Below are positions 47,564 to 57,605 of a stretch of DNA of 64,000 nucleotides, in pieces. Each line of letters opens with the position of its first letter. Within the stretch, counting starts at the first letter, position 1. The stretch spans positions 248,001 to 312,000 of the forward strand of contig JACJID010000005.1 in NCBI GenBank assembly GCA_014138725.1, in the 5' to 3' direction. The notes under the pieces are model-generated. The model worked only from the letters and a program-made list of their open reading frames with translations. It did not search any database and had not been told where the DNA came from. Position numbers and translations under genes: made by a program. The stretch is from Kutzneria viridogrisea (GTDB lineage Bacteria > Actinomycetota > Actinomycetes > Mycobacteriales > Pseudonocardiaceae).

Positions 47564-49132
47564 TCAGGCCGCTGCCGTGCACTTGAGCTCGTTGATCTGG
47601 GCGCTGTAGAACCTGCCGCCGTCGGTGAGCTTGGTCAGCCAGACGATCACGCGCTGGCCCGGCGCGGTCATCTTCACCGGGACCTGGGTCTCGCCCTTGC
47701 CGAGGGTCGCGTTGCCGACCACCTGGGTCTGGGACAGCTCCGGGTTGTCGGTGGCCGCGGTCCTGATCTCCACCACGGTGCCCTCGCTGGGCGAGGTGAT
47801 CGTCACCTGGGCCAGCTTCACCGGCTGGGCGAAGGTCAGCATCAGCCCGATGCCGGGCTTGAGCGCGGGGAAGTTGCTCACGTACCGGTCGGTGCGCCAG
47901 GCGGTGTTCGGGTCCCCGTCGGTGGCCAGCGTCGCCTTGTTCTGGCTGTCCGGGTCCCCGGCCACGTTGAAGACCGCCACGCTGCTCGGCTTCACCGGAC
48001 CGGCCTGGGCCGGCGTGCCGGTGCTGCTGGGCGTGCCCTGCTGGCTGGAGGGCACCACCGCCTGGGTGATCACCAGCGGGGGGCTGCCGTCGTTCTTGTT
48101 CGAGTCGCTGAAGAAGCCGATGATCGTCATCGCGATCCAGCCGAGCACCAGCAGGGTGGCCAGCGCCAGCACGCCCACGCCCACCGCGAGTTTGCGGCTG
48201 CGGGTCTTGTCCTTGACCGGGCGGCGGGTGGTCCACACCACGTCGTCCTCGGGCTCTTCCGGCACCGCGGGGATCAGCCCGGTCTCCGCCTCGGCCTCGG
48301 CGATCTCGTCGAGCACCTGGAGGATCGCGGCCCCGGTGCGGATGCCGCCGACGCTGGTGTCCTCCAGGCTGCGCACGGCCACCGTGGACAGCGCGTGCGG
48401 CACCACCGGGTGCAGGCTGCGCGGCGCGACCACGCTGCCATTCGGCCCGATCGGCGCCACAGGTATGCCCTCGGGGCCACCCGGCAGGGCCCAGCGGCCG
48501 GTCAGCAGCAGGTACAGGATCGCGCCGAGGCCCTTGACGTCGTCGCGGGAGACGGCCTCCGCACGCGGCCCCGGGAAGGCCAGCCGCAGTTGCCCCTCGG
48601 GCGTGACGCGGATGCGCTGCGGGTGCTCGGTGCCCAGCACCAGCCCCGCGTGGTGGGCACCCTCCACGGCGGCGGCCAGCGGCTCGAGCAGCCGGGACGC
48701 GGTGGCCGGGGGCAGCGGGCCGTCCGCGATCAGGTCGATCAGGTCGGTGCCGTTGGTCCACTCGGCGACCACGATGCCCAGCACGTGCTCCTTGCTGGAC
48801 ACGCCGCTGCCGGGGCTGAGCACGTCCAGGATGCGCGAGACCCCGGGGTGCGCGTAGCTGGCGGCGTGCGTGGCCCGCTCCAGGGTCCGTCGAACCCTGG
48901 CGGCCTGCGCCGCGTCTGACTGGGTGCCGACCAGTACGGTGAGTGCCACGTCACGGCCGAGTTGGCCGTCGCGGGCCCGCCACAGCTGGGCGTCGCAGCG
49001 CTGGTCCACGCCGGAGTAGCTGAGCAGGCGGTACCTGCCGTCGCCGACGACGCCGCCCGGCATCAGGGCAGGTCCCGGCTGCCCGGACCCTCCCCTGCCT
49101 GGGACGGCTACCTCTGTCGGCCTGCTAGTCAC
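47564..49132 (-). CDS. Membrane pseudokinase of the MurJ/FhaA system
   Basis: Protein of 522 residues. The cytoplasmic kinase-like domain (about 30-290) keeps the fold (GRYRLLSYSGVDQRCDAQLW, SRDDVKGLGAILYLLLTGRW). It lacks HRD (LGTEHPQRIRV) and DFG (LAFPGPRAE), so it is a pseudokinase. One membrane helix (about 330-350) leads to an extracytoplasmic beta-sandwich, discoidin-like domain (GDPNTAWRTDRYVSN). In M. tuberculosis the equivalent is the C-terminal half of Rv3910, phosphorylated by PknB and bound by FhaA. Here it is a separate gene 79 bases after murJ. GTG 49132 chosen. Confidence 0.85.
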   Translation of the reverse strand: MTSRPTEVAVPGRGGSGQPGPALMPGGVVGDGRYRLLSYSGVDQRCDAQLWRARDGQLGRDVALTVLVGTQSDAAQAARVRRTLERATHAASYAHPGVSRILDVLSPGSGVSSKEHVLGIVVAEWTNGTDLIDLIADGPLPPATASRLLEPLAAAVEGAHHAGLVLGTEHPQRIRVTPEGQLRLAFPGPRAEAVSRDDVKGLGAILYLLLTGRWALPGGPEGIPVAPIGPNGSVVAPRSLHPVVPHALSTVAVRSLEDTSVGGIRTGAAILQVLDEIAEAEAETGLIPAVPEEPEDDVVWTTRRPVKDKTRSRKLAVGVGVLALATLLVLGWIAMTIIGFFSDSNKNDGSPPLVITQAVVPSSQQGTPSSTGTPAQAGPVKPSSVAVFNVAGDPDSQNKATLATDGDPNTAWRTDRYVSNFPALKPGIGLMLTFAQPVKLAQVTITSPSEGTVVEIRTAATDNPELSQTQVVGNATLGKGETQVPVKMTAPGQRVIVWLTKLTDGGRFYSAQINELKCTAAA

Positions 49133-49211
49133 GAACCCCGCGCTCTCTGCTGCTCCCGTTCGCAACGAGCGTACGTGAATCCGCCCCGGGAGGCCGGGGA
49201 CGCCAGCACCC

Positions 49212-50855
49212 TCAGCGACGCACGAATCGGGTGATTCGGTTCAGCGCGGGCTGCATCTCGCTCACCCTGAGCAAGGTCATCATGCCGAAGGCGCACGCCA
49301 GGCCGACCAGTCCGCCGATGACCAGCGCCAGCCAGGCCCCGAGCACGTGGTGGATCCCGTTGGGCACGAAGTGGTTGACCGCCAGCGCCACCCCCAGGGC
49401 CGCCGCGGCGCCCCAGACCGAGCTGACCGCGGTCTTGACGTAGGTCTTCACCACCCGCCTGCTGCCCAGCTTGCCGAACCTGCGGCGCAGCCACAGCTCG
49501 CCGATGACCATGCCGAGCACGTAGCTCAGGCCGTTCACGCAGCAGATGCCGAAGATCACCAGGTTGGTGGGCAGCAGCACGCAGGCGAAGGTCGCGGGCA
49601 CCTGGAAGACGACCATGATCGTGCGCAGCACGGTGGGCGTGCGCGCGTCGTTGAAGGCGTAGAACACGCGCAGTTGCAGCAGGGTGATCGCGTAGGGCAG
49701 CAGCAGGAAGGCCGAGGCGGTCAGGCCCAGCCCCAGCTGGAACGGGCCGTCGCCCTGCTGGCGCCAGCCGAACAGGCCCACCCCAACGGCGGGGCCGAGC
49801 ACGGTCAGCACCCCGCTGATCGGCACCAGCAGCACCGCGCTGAGCCTGCTGCCCTGGGACAGGTAGTCCAGCACCGCCCCGTTGTCGCCCTCGGCCGCCG
49901 CCCTGCTCATCTTCGGCATGATCGCCGTGAGCAGGGAGACGCCGAGCACCCCGTAGGGCACCTGCAACAGGTTCCAGGACTGCAGGAAGATCGACAGGGA
50001 GCCGTCGGTGGCCCCGGTGGCCACCTTGGAGATCGCCCACATGGTGACCTGACTCACAGCCACGTAGCCGAAGGCCCAGAGCATCAGCCCGCCGAACTCA
50101 CCGATCCGACGGTCCCAGCCCCAGCGCCAGCGCAGCGCGAACCCGCTCCTGAGCAGGGCGGGCACCAGCACGAGGGCCTGTGCCGCCACACCAAGGGTGC
50201 TGCCGATGCCCAGCACCAGGAACTTGGCGTCGGTCATGTGGAACGGGTTGAGGTCCGGGTTGCCCGGCACCACCACGTAGGCGGCCAGCGTGCCGAACAT
50301 GATCAGGTTGTTGGCCACCGGTGCCCAGGCGGGCGCCTTGAAGATGTTCTGGGCGTTGAGGATCGCGCTGAACAGGGCGCTGACCCCGTAGAACAGGATC
50401 TCCGGCAGCACCAGGTAGCTGAACGCGGTGACCAGCTCGGGCCGCTTGAAGTCCGAGTTGGTGAAGGTGGCCGTCAGCACGGGGGCCAGTGCCACCGCGA
50501 GCACGGTGACCACCAGCAGCATCACCGTGCCCATGGTGACCAGGCGCTGGGTGTACGCCTGGCCCTCGTCCTCGTCCTCGACGCGGGCCCGCACCAACAC
50601 CGGGATGATCACGCTGCTCAGCACGTTGCCGACGAACAGCTCGTAGATCATGTTCGGGAAGGTGTTGGCCAGGTTGTAGGCGTCCTGGGTCGCCGAGATG
50701 CCCAGCAGCACGGTCAGCCCGAGCCGCCAGCCGAAACCGGTCACCCGGCTGATCAGCGTGGCCACGGCCATGGAGCCGCTGGCCTTGGCGATGGACGGTT
50801 CCTGCTCCGGCTTCTCGATCGGGGCCGTGACCTCGGCGGCGGCGCTCGCCGTCAA
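49212..50855 (-). CDS. murJ: MurJ (MviN), lipid II flippase
   Basis: Polytopic MOP-superfamily flippase carrying lipid II across the membrane. The 547 residues contain about fourteen hydrophobic helices. Motifs include ATLISRVTGFGWRLGLTVLLG, DAYNLANTFPNMIYELFVGN and NAQNIFKAPAWAPVANN. It ends at the membrane domain (NRITRFVRR), without the pseudokinase fusion seen in mycobacteria. The TTG start at 50855 overlaps the DUF6049 stop as TTGA, with GGAGCAG upstream. Confidence 0.95.
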   Translation of the reverse strand: MTASAAAEVTAPIEKPEQEPSIAKASGSMAVATLISRVTGFGWRLGLTVLLGISATQDAYNLANTFPNMIYELFVGNVLSSVIIPVLVRARVEDEDEGQAYTQRLVTMGTVMLLVVTVLAVALAPVLTATFTNSDFKRPELVTAFSYLVLPEILFYGVSALFSAILNAQNIFKAPAWAPVANNLIMFGTLAAYVVVPGNPDLNPFHMTDAKFLVLGIGSTLGVAAQALVLVPALLRSGFALRWRWGWDRRIGEFGGLMLWAFGYVAVSQVTMWAISKVATGATDGSLSIFLQSWNLLQVPYGVLGVSLLTAIMPKMSRAAAEGDNGAVLDYLSQGSRLSAVLLVPISGVLTVLGPAVGVGLFGWRQQGDGPFQLGLGLTASAFLLLPYAITLLQLRVFYAFNDARTPTVLRTIMVVFQVPATFACVLLPTNLVIFGICCVNGLSYVLGMVIGELWLRRRFGKLGSRRVVKTYVKTAVSSVWGAAAALGVALAVNHFVPNGIHHVLGAWLALVIGGLVGLACAFGMMTLLRVSEMQPALNRITRFVRR

Positions 50856-53005
50856 CTCTGCTCCACGTGCTGCTTGGCGTGCACCGGGGCGGGCGCGAGC
50901 TCGCTGGGCACCGGTTCGACAGGGGCTGCGGCCTCGGCGCGGCGGGCCCGGGAGGCCTTGAGCCTGCGGTAGATGCGCAGGCCGGACAGGGCGAACAGGG
51001 CGGCGGCGGCGAAGCCGGTGATCACCAAGGTGGTGACGCCCACCGCCGTGGAGGACAGTTCGAACCGGCCGGAGGAGCCGAGCCGGTGGTTGCCGGTCTG
51101 GGTGTACACGGTGGCGTCCACGCTGAACTGCCCGGTGCGCACCACCTTGGACGGGATCTGCACGTCGCGGGAGTTGCGCGCCGGGATGAGCTGCACCGGC
51201 ACCTCGTCCGGGTTGATGCCGGTGGTGTTGGACAGCCGCACCTTGACCTTCACCAGCACCGGCAGCCGGTTGGTGACCCGCACCGGCAGCGGGGCGTCCT
51301 CGGAGGCCAGGCTGATCGGGCTGGTCGGCTGCACCACGAACACGCCCTGGCGGACCCCGTCGATCAGCTCGTTCGCGTGCTCCAGGGACTGCCTGGCCCC
51401 CGCCTCGTCACCGGCCCACGCCCCGGAGGCGCTGCGCACCAGGTCGTTGACCACCGGCGCCATGAACGCCTGCGGGGTGACCGCCAGCGAGGCGTCCTGG
51501 TCCATCGAGTTGATCAGGTCGGTCGCCGCGGACGCCTTCTCCTGCACGGCGTCCATGTTCGGCGCGTACGGCGGGGTGTACTGGGGGTCCGCCACCTTGC
51601 CCGCCACGGCGCCAGCCAGCAGCGGGGACAGGCTGCCCGCGGCCAGGTACTGCTGGGACACCAGTGACTGCAAGCCGTCGAGCAGGCCCTTGGCGTCGGC
51701 GGAGGAGACGGTCCACTGGTGCGGCGGCGCCACGACCAGCGGCTGGCCCGAGGAGGCCCGCAGCTGGGCCGCGGCCAGCGCGGCCTGCACCGAACCCGAG
51801 CCGCTGGCCAGTGCCGCGGCCACCAGGTCGTCGGTGCGCACCGCACGCGGACCCTTGTCCGAGCCCAGTCGCACCGGGTCCGCACCCGGCACGACCGCGC
51901 CCGAGACCAGCACGTCCTGCACGCCCGCACCGGCCAGGTCGGTCACCGTCTTGGCGTCGACCTGCCCGTTGATCGGCCACACCAGGTGCTGCACCGGGCT
52001 GGCGCCCAGCAGGTCCTTGAGCAGGTTGCTGTTGCCCTCGGACACGGCCGAACCGATCAGGCCGTGCGCGTTGGCGGTGTTCAGCGCGGTGATGTCGGCG
52101 TCGGCGAAGGGCAGCGCGAAGAAGCACTTGCCCTGCACGTACTGCTTGAGGCGGCTGAGCCAGCTGCTCGCGGCGGCCTGCCCCTTGCCGGGGTGGTTCT
52201 CGCCGTCGGCGCCGCGCACCTGGTAGTCCCCGGTCATGCCGCGCACGGTGACCGCCAGGTCGGGGTCGACCGCCACGCACAGCGAGCCGGTCAGCCCGCT
52301 CGGCGCCGACTCCAGGGCACCCAGCAGCGCGTCCAGCCGCCCGCCGGGCGCCAGCGAGGTGGCCAGGTCGTCATCGGTGAGCACCGGGGCGTTCGGCTGG
52401 CTCTCGTCGAGCACCCTGGGCCGGTCCGCCAGCGGCCACAGCACCGTCAGCTTCGCCGGGCTCGCGGGCTTGGGCAGCGAGGGGCCGCCGGGCACGCCGA
52501 GCACCGGCAGCAGGGTCAGCGACTGGCCCACCTTGGCCCGCTGGCCGTAGTCCGGGGTGCCGTTGGCGTTGACCACGAGCGGGTACACGCCCGGCTCGTT
52601 GATCAGCAGGCTCTCCCCGGCCTGGCCGTGCAGCGACACGTTCAGGGTGAACGGCACGCTCTGGCCCGGCGCCAGCGAGGCGACCTGGTTCAGGAAGTTC
52701 GTGCTGACCTCGTTGGTCGGGGTGGGCTTCTGCAGCGCCCCGCGCAGGCCGTTCTCGTCCAGCTTGCCGCCGCGTTCCAGCCGCACGTCCAGCCGGTCCA
52801 CCTTGCGGTCACCGACGTTGGTCAGCGTGCCGCTGACCGACAGCGTGTCCTGCTGGTCGCTGGTCACCAGCTGCGGGTGCAGCGGGTTGACGTCGATCCT
52901 GATCCGGTTCTGCTGGTCGGAGGCCTGCGGCGGCGCCGCGTACGCCCCGGGCGACAGCACGACCGTGAAGGCGGCGGCCGCCAGTGCCGCCAGCACCCTT
53001 TTCAC
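50852..53005 (-). CDS. DUF6049 secreted/membrane protein (Rv3909-like)
   Basis: Protein of 717 residues with a signal peptide ([19 protein letters not shown], cleavage after AYA). A large extracytoplasmic region follows, then one C-terminal membrane helix (about 665-690, [18 protein letters not shown]) and a short basic cytoplasmic tail. Early and late beta-sandwich-like segments suggest adhesion or scaffold roles, but function is unknown. The family invariably sits between a nudix gene and murJ in actinobacteria, so a part in peptidoglycan export or assembly is inferred. It overlaps both neighbours by 4 bases. Confidence 0.88.
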   Translation of the reverse strand: MKRVLAALAAAAFTVVLSPGAYAAPPQASDQQNRIRIDVNPLHPQLVTSDQQDTLSVSGTLTNVGDRKVDRLDVRLERGGKLDENGLRGALQKPTPTNEVSTNFLNQVASLAPGQSVPFTLNVSLHGQAGESLLINEPGVYPLVVNANGTPDYGQRAKVGQSLTLLPVLGVPGGPSLPKPASPAKLTVLWPLADRPRVLDESQPNAPVLTDDDLATSLAPGGRLDALLGALESAPSGLTGSLCVAVDPDLAVTVRGMTGDYQVRGADGENHPGKGQAAASSWLSRLKQYVQGKCFFALPFADADITALNTANAHGLIGSAVSEGNSNLLKDLLGASPVQHLVWPINGQVDAKTVTDLAGAGVQDVLVSGAVVPGADPVRLGSDKGPRAVRTDDLVAAALASGSGSVQAALAAAQLRASSGQPLVVAPPHQWTVSSADAKGLLDGLQSLVSQQYLAAGSLSPLLAGAVAGKVADPQYTPPYAPNMDAVQEKASAATDLINSMDQDASLAVTPQAFMAPVVNDLVRSASGAWAGDEAGARQSLEHANELIDGVRQGVFVVQPTSPISLASEDAPLPVRVTNRLPVLVKVKVRLSNTTGINPDEVPVQLIPARNSRDVQIPSKVVRTGQFSVDATVYTQTGNHRLGSSGRFELSSTAVGVTTLVITGFAAAALFALSGLRIYRRLKASRARRAEAAAPVEPVPSELAPAPVHAKQHVEQS

Positions 53006-53526
53006 GCGGACTCCGGTTCGTCGGTGGAGGGCGTGCGCCCAGCCAGCAGGTCGAGCGCCAGCCGCACCAGGCGGCGTTCGTCGGCGTAGGCCAACCGCTC
53101 GTCCAGTTCACCCAGCGGCACCCAAGCCACCTCGGTGACCTCCACGTCCTCGTCTGACAGTTCTCCACCGACCGCCTGGAGCAGGAAGTGGTGGACGGTC
53201 TTGTGCACGCGCCGGTCCTCGGCCACGAACCAGTAGTCGATTGTGCCGAGCTTGCGGAGCACCCTGCTGTCGATCCCGGTCTCCTCGGAGACCTCGCGGA
53301 CCGCGGTCTGCTCGGCGGTCTCCCCGGTCTCGATGTGGCCCTTGGGGAGTGACCAGAGCAGTCTGCCCCGCCGGTCCAGCCGTCCGATCACCGCCGCGCT
53401 GCCGTGATCAACATCCAACACCAGGCCGCCCGCGGAGGTTTCGTCGACCGTCCGCAGGCGCCTGCCCCGGCGCCTGCTGCGGCGCCCCGGCTTGGTTCCG
53501 CCGGAGCGACCGGACGACGGGGACAT
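53002..53526 (-). CDS. NUDIX hydrolase (MutT4-like)
   Basis: Protein of 174 residues. The basic N-terminus ([11 protein letters not shown]) precedes a nudix fold with a complete nudix box [20 protein letters not shown] followed by TGI. The substrate is unknown; M. tuberculosis MutT4 (Rv3908) occupies the same position. It probably heads the operon nudix-DUF6049-murJ-pseudokinase-sigM-rsmA and is divergent from pcnA across 90 bases. Confidence 0.9.
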   Translation of the reverse strand: MSPSSGRSGGTKPGRRSRRRGRRLRTVDETSAGGLVLDVDHGSAAVIGRLDRRGRLLWSLPKGHIETGETAEQTAVREVSEETGIDSRVLRKLGTIDYWFVAEDRRVHKTVHHFLLQAVGGELSDEDVEVTEVAWVPLGELDERLAYADERRLVRLALDLLAGRTPSTDEPESA

Positions 53527-53616
53527 GACGCGATGGTAGTGCGCTGCGCGGTGTGCTGGTCGTTGCGGCGCGACAGCGGTCGGTCACCGCGCGTCGTACC
53601 CGTACCCTGGTGCGTC

Positions 53617-55071
53617 GTGTCCGGTTCGAACTCGTCCAGCGCCGCGCGTCTCCGTGAGAACGCCGTGGTGGAACTCCTGCGCATCTCCCCCGTCGCCGAG
53701 GAACTGGCCAAGCGGTTCGCCGCGGCCGGTCACCAGCTCTACCTCGTCGGGGGCAGCGTGCGCGACGCCCTGCTCGGCAGGCTGGGCACCGACCTGGACT
53801 TCACCACCGACGCACGACCACAGCAGGTGCTGGCCATCCTGCGCGGCTGGGCCGACGCCGTGTGGGAGACCGGCATCGCCTTCGGCACCGTCGGCCTGAC
53901 CAAGCACGGCACCACGCTGGAGATCACCACCTTCCGCGCGGACAGCTACGACCGGGTGACCCGCAACCCCGAGGTGACCTTCGGCGACTCCATCGAGGCG
54001 GACCTGCTGCGCAGGGACTTCACCGTGAACGCCATGGCGGTGGAGCTGACCGAGCGCCGCTTCGTCGACCCGTACGGGGGCATGGAGGCGCTCGCCGCCA
54101 AGGTGCTGGACACCCCGGCGACCCCGCAGGAGTCCTTCGCCGACGACCCGCTGCGCATGCTGCGGGCGGCCCGGTTCGTCAGCCAGCTCGGGTTCAGCCC
54201 GGCGCCACGCGTGGTCGAGGCGATGACGGCCATGTCGGAGGAGTTGTCCAGGATCACCGCCGAGCGCGTGCAGACCGAGCTGTCCAAGCTGCTCTGCGGG
54301 GCGCACCCGCGCCGGGGCGTCGAGCTGCTGGTGGACACCGGGCTGGCCCGGATCGTGCTGCCCGAGCTGCCCGAGATGCGGCTGGAGATCGACGAGCACC
54401 ACCAGCACAAGGACGTGTACGAGCACTCGCTTGTCGTGCTGGAGCAGGCCGTCGACCTGGAGCAGGACGGGCCCGACCTGGTGCTGCGACTGGCCGCCCT
54501 GCTGCACGACATCGGCAAGCCGGCCACGCGCCGGTTCGAGTCGGGCGGCGGGGTGAGCTTCCACCACCACGAGGTGGTCGGGGCCAAAATGGTCCGCAAG
54601 CGTTTGCGTGAGCTGCGGTACAGCAAGGACGTCATCGCCGACGTGTCCCAGCTGGTGTTCCTGCACCTGCGGTTCCACGGCTACGGCAAGGGCGAGTGGA
54701 CCGACTCCGCGGTGCGCCGCTACGTGACCGACGCGGGCCCGCTGCTGACCCGGCTGCACAAGCTGGTGCGGGCCGACTGCACCACGCGCAACCGGCGCAA
54801 GGCGCAGAACCTGCAGCGCTCCTACGACGAGCTGGAGCAGCGCATCGCGCGGATCGCGGCCGAGGAGGACCTGGCCCGCGTGCGCCCGGACCTGGACGGC
54901 AACGAGATCATGAAGCTGCTTGGGCTGCCGCCCGGCCCGCTGGTGGGCAAGGCGTGGAAGCACCTCAAGGACGTGCGCCTGGACCGCGGCCCGCTCAGCC
55001 ACGAGGAGGCCGTGGCCGAACTGGTCAGCTGGGCGCGTGAGCAGGGCATCGAGGCCCCTGGCCAACCCTGA
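53617..55071 (+). CDS. pcnA: CCA tRNA nucleotidyltransferase
   Basis: Adds or repairs the 3' CCA end of tRNAs, needed here because none of the tRNA genes in the window encodes CCA. The 484 residues comprise the nucleotidyltransferase head (GGSVRD at 45-50, metal site DLD at 59-61), the RRDFTVNAMA motif and an HD domain (LLHDIGKPATRRFE, HHHEVVGAKM). GTG 53617 gives the family N-terminus; the frame is open further upstream without homology. Synteny matches pcnA (Rv3907c). Confidence 0.93.
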   Translation: MSGSNSSSAARLRENAVVELLRISPVAEELAKRFAAAGHQLYLVGGSVRDALLGRLGTDLDFTTDARPQQVLAILRGWADAVWETGIAFGTVGLTKHGTTLEITTFRADSYDRVTRNPEVTFGDSIEADLLRRDFTVNAMAVELTERRFVDPYGGMEALAAKVLDTPATPQESFADDPLRMLRAARFVSQLGFSPAPRVVEAMTAMSEELSRITAERVQTELSKLLCGAHPRRGVELLVDTGLARIVLPELPEMRLEIDEHHQHKDVYEHSLVVLEQAVDLEQDGPDLVLRLAALLHDIGKPATRRFESGGGVSFHHHEVVGAKMVRKRLRELRYSKDVIADVSQLVFLHLRFHGYGKGEWTDSAVRRYVTDAGPLLTRLHKLVRADCTTRNRRKAQNLQRSYDELEQRIARIAAEEDLARVRPDLDGNEIMKLLGLPPGPLVGKAWKHLKDVRLDRGPLSHEEAVAELVSWAREQGIEAPGQP

Positions 55072-55074
55072 GGT

Positions 55075-56370
55075 TCAGCGCGGGCTGCTCGGGTGGGCGC
55101 GCAGCACCAGCAGGTAGCCGCCCAGCCCGAGCAGGTACAGCGCGGCGGCGCCGAGCACGATGCCCGGGGACCGGCCGTCCATCGGCACCAGCCAGGCGGC
55201 CAGCGCGGCGCCCGCGACCTGGGTGATGTTGAACAGCGTGTCGGACACGGAGAACACCCGGCCGCGTGAGTCGTCGTGCACGTCGCGCTGGATGGCGGCG
55301 TCCACGCTCAGCTTCACGACCTGGCCACAGGCGGTGATCACGAAGGCCGCGACCAGGATCGTCGGCAGCAGCATGGGCAGGCCGAGCCCGAGCAGCGCGG
55401 CGCAGCCCAGCACCATCGCACCGGACACGACGGCGGCCCGGCCGAACCGCCGCACCAGGCGCGGGGTCAGCAGCCCGGCCGTCAGCAGCCCGGCCGCACC
55501 CGCGGCGACCGCCTCGGTCAGCCCGGCCGCCCCGGCGCGCAGCGGCCCCATGTTGTGGAAGCTGTACTTCATCAGCAGCACGATCACCAGCAGCGCGCCG
55601 CCGTACGCGATGCGGTGCGCCACCAGCGCGATGAACCCGGCCGCCACCGAGGGCACGCGCAGCGCGGCCCGTCCGCCGTCGGCCAGCCCCCTGGCCACGG
55701 CGACCACCGTGGCCGCGGGCTCGTTGATCTCGTCCGGGCCGAGTTGCCCCACGGCGAACCTGGCCGCCAGCAGGCAGCACAGCGCCACCCCGAGCACCGC
55801 CGTGGAGGTCACCAGGGCCGAACCGAGGTTGCCCGAACCGAGCACGGCACGCAGTGCGAAGGCGCAGGCCCCGCCGATCGCCGCCGTGGCCGCGCCCAGG
55901 GTCGCCACGATCGAGTTGCCGCTGACCAGGTCGCGCGGCTCCACCACGTGCGGCAGCGCCGCGGACAGCCCGGAGCCGATGAACCGGCTGACCCCCATCA
56001 CCAGCAGGGCCGCCGCGTAGATCAGCCCGTTCTCCAGCCCGAACCCGTCCGCGGCGGCGGCCAGCAGCACCAGCACGGCCCGCACCAGGTTGGCGATGAT
56101 CAGCAGTTTGCGCCGGTCCCAGCGGTCCAGCAGGGCGCCCGCGAACGGTCCGATCACCGAGTACGGGCCCAGGATCACCGCGAACCCGGCGGCGATCGCC
56201 AGCGGGTCGGCCTGCCGCTCGGGGTTGAACAGCACCGCACCGGCGAGCCCGGCCTGGAACACGCCGTCGGCCCACTGCGAGGCGAGCCTGCACAGCAGAA
56301 GGCGCCGGAAGTCCGCGCTGGCCAGCATTCTGCGCACCGCGTGCGGATCGGTTCTCGTGGTGGACGCCAC
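55075..56370 (-). CDS. MFS transporter
   Basis: Major facilitator protein of 431 residues with about twelve membrane helices and the inter-helix 2-3 motif GALLDRWDRRKLLI. The N-terminus (RRMLASADFRRLLLCRLASQ) resembles the enterobactin-exporter-like MFS group. The substrate is unknown. It is convergent with pcnA, with stops 3 bases apart, and divergent from yqgE. Confidence 0.85.
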   Translation of the reverse strand: MASTTRTDPHAVRRMLASADFRRLLLCRLASQWADGVFQAGLAGAVLFNPERQADPLAIAAGFAVILGPYSVIGPFAGALLDRWDRRKLLIIANLVRAVLVLLAAAADGFGLENGLIYAAALLVMGVSRFIGSGLSAALPHVVEPRDLVSGNSIVATLGAATAAIGGACAFALRAVLGSGNLGSALVTSTAVLGVALCCLLAARFAVGQLGPDEINEPAATVVAVARGLADGGRAALRVPSVAAGFIALVAHRIAYGGALLVIVLLMKYSFHNMGPLRAGAAGLTEAVAAGAAGLLTAGLLTPRLVRRFGRAAVVSGAMVLGCAALLGLGLPMLLPTILVAAFVITACGQVVKLSVDAAIQRDVHDDSRGRVFSVSDTLFNITQVAGAALAAWLVPMDGRSPGIVLGAAALYLLGLGGYLLVLRAHPSSPR

Positions 56371-56435
56371 ACGAGGAGCCTACGTGCCCGGCGGGCTGCC
56401 ACCGGATCACACGTCGGCAGTGGGATCATGGCCTG

Positions 56436-57008
56436 GTGCGACCAGACCGCGACGTGGAGCCGGGCTCACTGCTGGTTGCCGCACCGAGCCTGCTCGACTC
56501 GAACTTCCGCCGAACCGTGGTGTACATCATCGATCACCGCGATGAGGGCACGCTCGGTGTGGTGTTGAACCGGCCCAGCGAGGTCGCCGTACACGACGTG
56601 CTGCCCGCCTGGGGCCCGCACGTCACCAAGCCGCAGGCGGTGTTCGTCGGCGGCCCGGTGGACCAGAAGACCGCGCTGTGCCTGGCCGCGCTGAACACCG
56701 GGCAGGACGCTGGCAGTACCGAGGGCGTGATCGCCGTGCGCGGCCCGGTGGCCATGGTGGACCTGGACTCCGACCCCGAGGCGCTGGCCTCGAAGGTGCG
56801 CGGCCTGCGGGTGTTCGCCGGGTACGCGGGCTGGGACAGCAACCAGTTGGCCGGGGAGATCGAGCGCGGGGACTGGTTCGTGGTGGCCGGGCTGCCCGCG
56901 GACGTGCTCACCCCGCCCAACGTGGACCTGTGGGGCCGCGTGCTGCGCCGCCAGGGCATGCCGCTCGCACTGCACGCCACCCACCCCGGCGACGTGCTGC
57001 GCAACTGA
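56436..57008 (+). CDS. YqgE/AlgH family protein (UPF0301)
   Basis: Protein of 190 residues with the family features GSLLVAAPSLLDSNFRRTVVY, GVVLNRPSE, FVGGPVDQKT and GYAGWDSNQLAGEI. No catalytic function is established for the family. GTG 56436. A related gene stands near pcnA and leuS in mycobacteria, so this is part of the ancestral order. Confidence 0.92.
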   Translation: MRPDRDVEPGSLLVAAPSLLDSNFRRTVVYIIDHRDEGTLGVVLNRPSEVAVHDVLPAWGPHVTKPQAVFVGGPVDQKTALCLAALNTGQDAGSTEGVIAVRGPVAMVDLDSDPEALASKVRGLRVFAGYAGWDSNQLAGEIERGDWFVVAGLPADVLTPPNVDLWGRVLRRQGMPLALHATHPGDVLRN

Positions 57009-57104
57009 GCCACCTACTCAGTGCATCCCCCGCCACTCCCTGGGGGCGTCCCCGTCACCAGTCTACCGCCCCACCCCGACAGTTGATCTTGCTGAAGATC
57101 CAGG

Positions 57105-57131
57105 TGTGGACAACTCGGCGGCTGTGGACAA
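57105..57131. promoter_or_regulatory. Two perfect DnaA boxes in tandem
   Basis: TGTGGACAA at 57105-57113 and again at 57123-57131, same orientation, 18 bases start to start. They end exactly where the SdpI-like gene stops, in the 123-base gap between convergent yqgE and that gene, about 27 kb from oriC. Confidence 0.6.
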
Positions 57132-57539
57132 CTAGCGCTTGACCAGGCTGCAGCCGCCGCAGGCGCAGCCCGAGCAGCCCGCGGGCAGGGCCGGTTCCGG
57201 CTCGGGCATCGCGGCGGCGGCCCTGGCGCCGAGCCCGGCACCGGCCAGCACGATGACGGCCATGCCGACCAGTCCGATCAGCAGCGGCAGCAGCGAGCCG
57301 CCCAGCGCGATGGCGGCGGCGGAGCCGAGCACGCCCACCGCGCCGCCGACCAGGACGGGCAGCCCGGCGACCTGGTTGGCCAGCAGGAACGCCTCCTCGC
57401 TGGCGAGGGCGGCGGGGGTGCGCACACCGAGGAAGCGGTTGCGCTTGAGACCGCCGCGCAGCCCCAGGAAACCGACCACGACCAGTGCCGCGCCGACCAG
57501 CGCGACCACGCCTGACACCGTGCCCACTGCGAGGTTCAC
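57132..57539 (-). CDS. SdpI-family membrane protein with Cys-rich tail
   Basis: Protein of about 135 residues with three membrane helices and the SdpI-type segment LGLRGGLKRNRFLGVRTPAAL. The C-terminal tail is Cys-rich (GCSGCACGGCSLVKR), possibly metal-binding or redox-active. SdpI proteins in Bacillus give immunity to a killing factor, but most homologues have unknown roles. I prefer GTG 57539, which leaves a 66-base divergent promoter region; an ATG at 57575 would overlap the neighbour's longer form. Confidence 0.75.
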   Translation of the reverse strand: MNLAVGTVSGVVALVGAALVVVGFLGLRGGLKRNRFLGVRTPAALASEEAFLLANQVAGLPVLVGGAVGVLGSAAAIALGGSLLPLLIGLVGMAVIVLAGAGLGARAAAAMPEPEPALPAGCSGCACGGCSLVKR

Positions 57540-57605
57540 ACGAAGGAGGGTAGGCGTTATCGGATGTCCACCCATCCTTCACCCCGGTCGTATGTGCTGC
57601 ACGCC

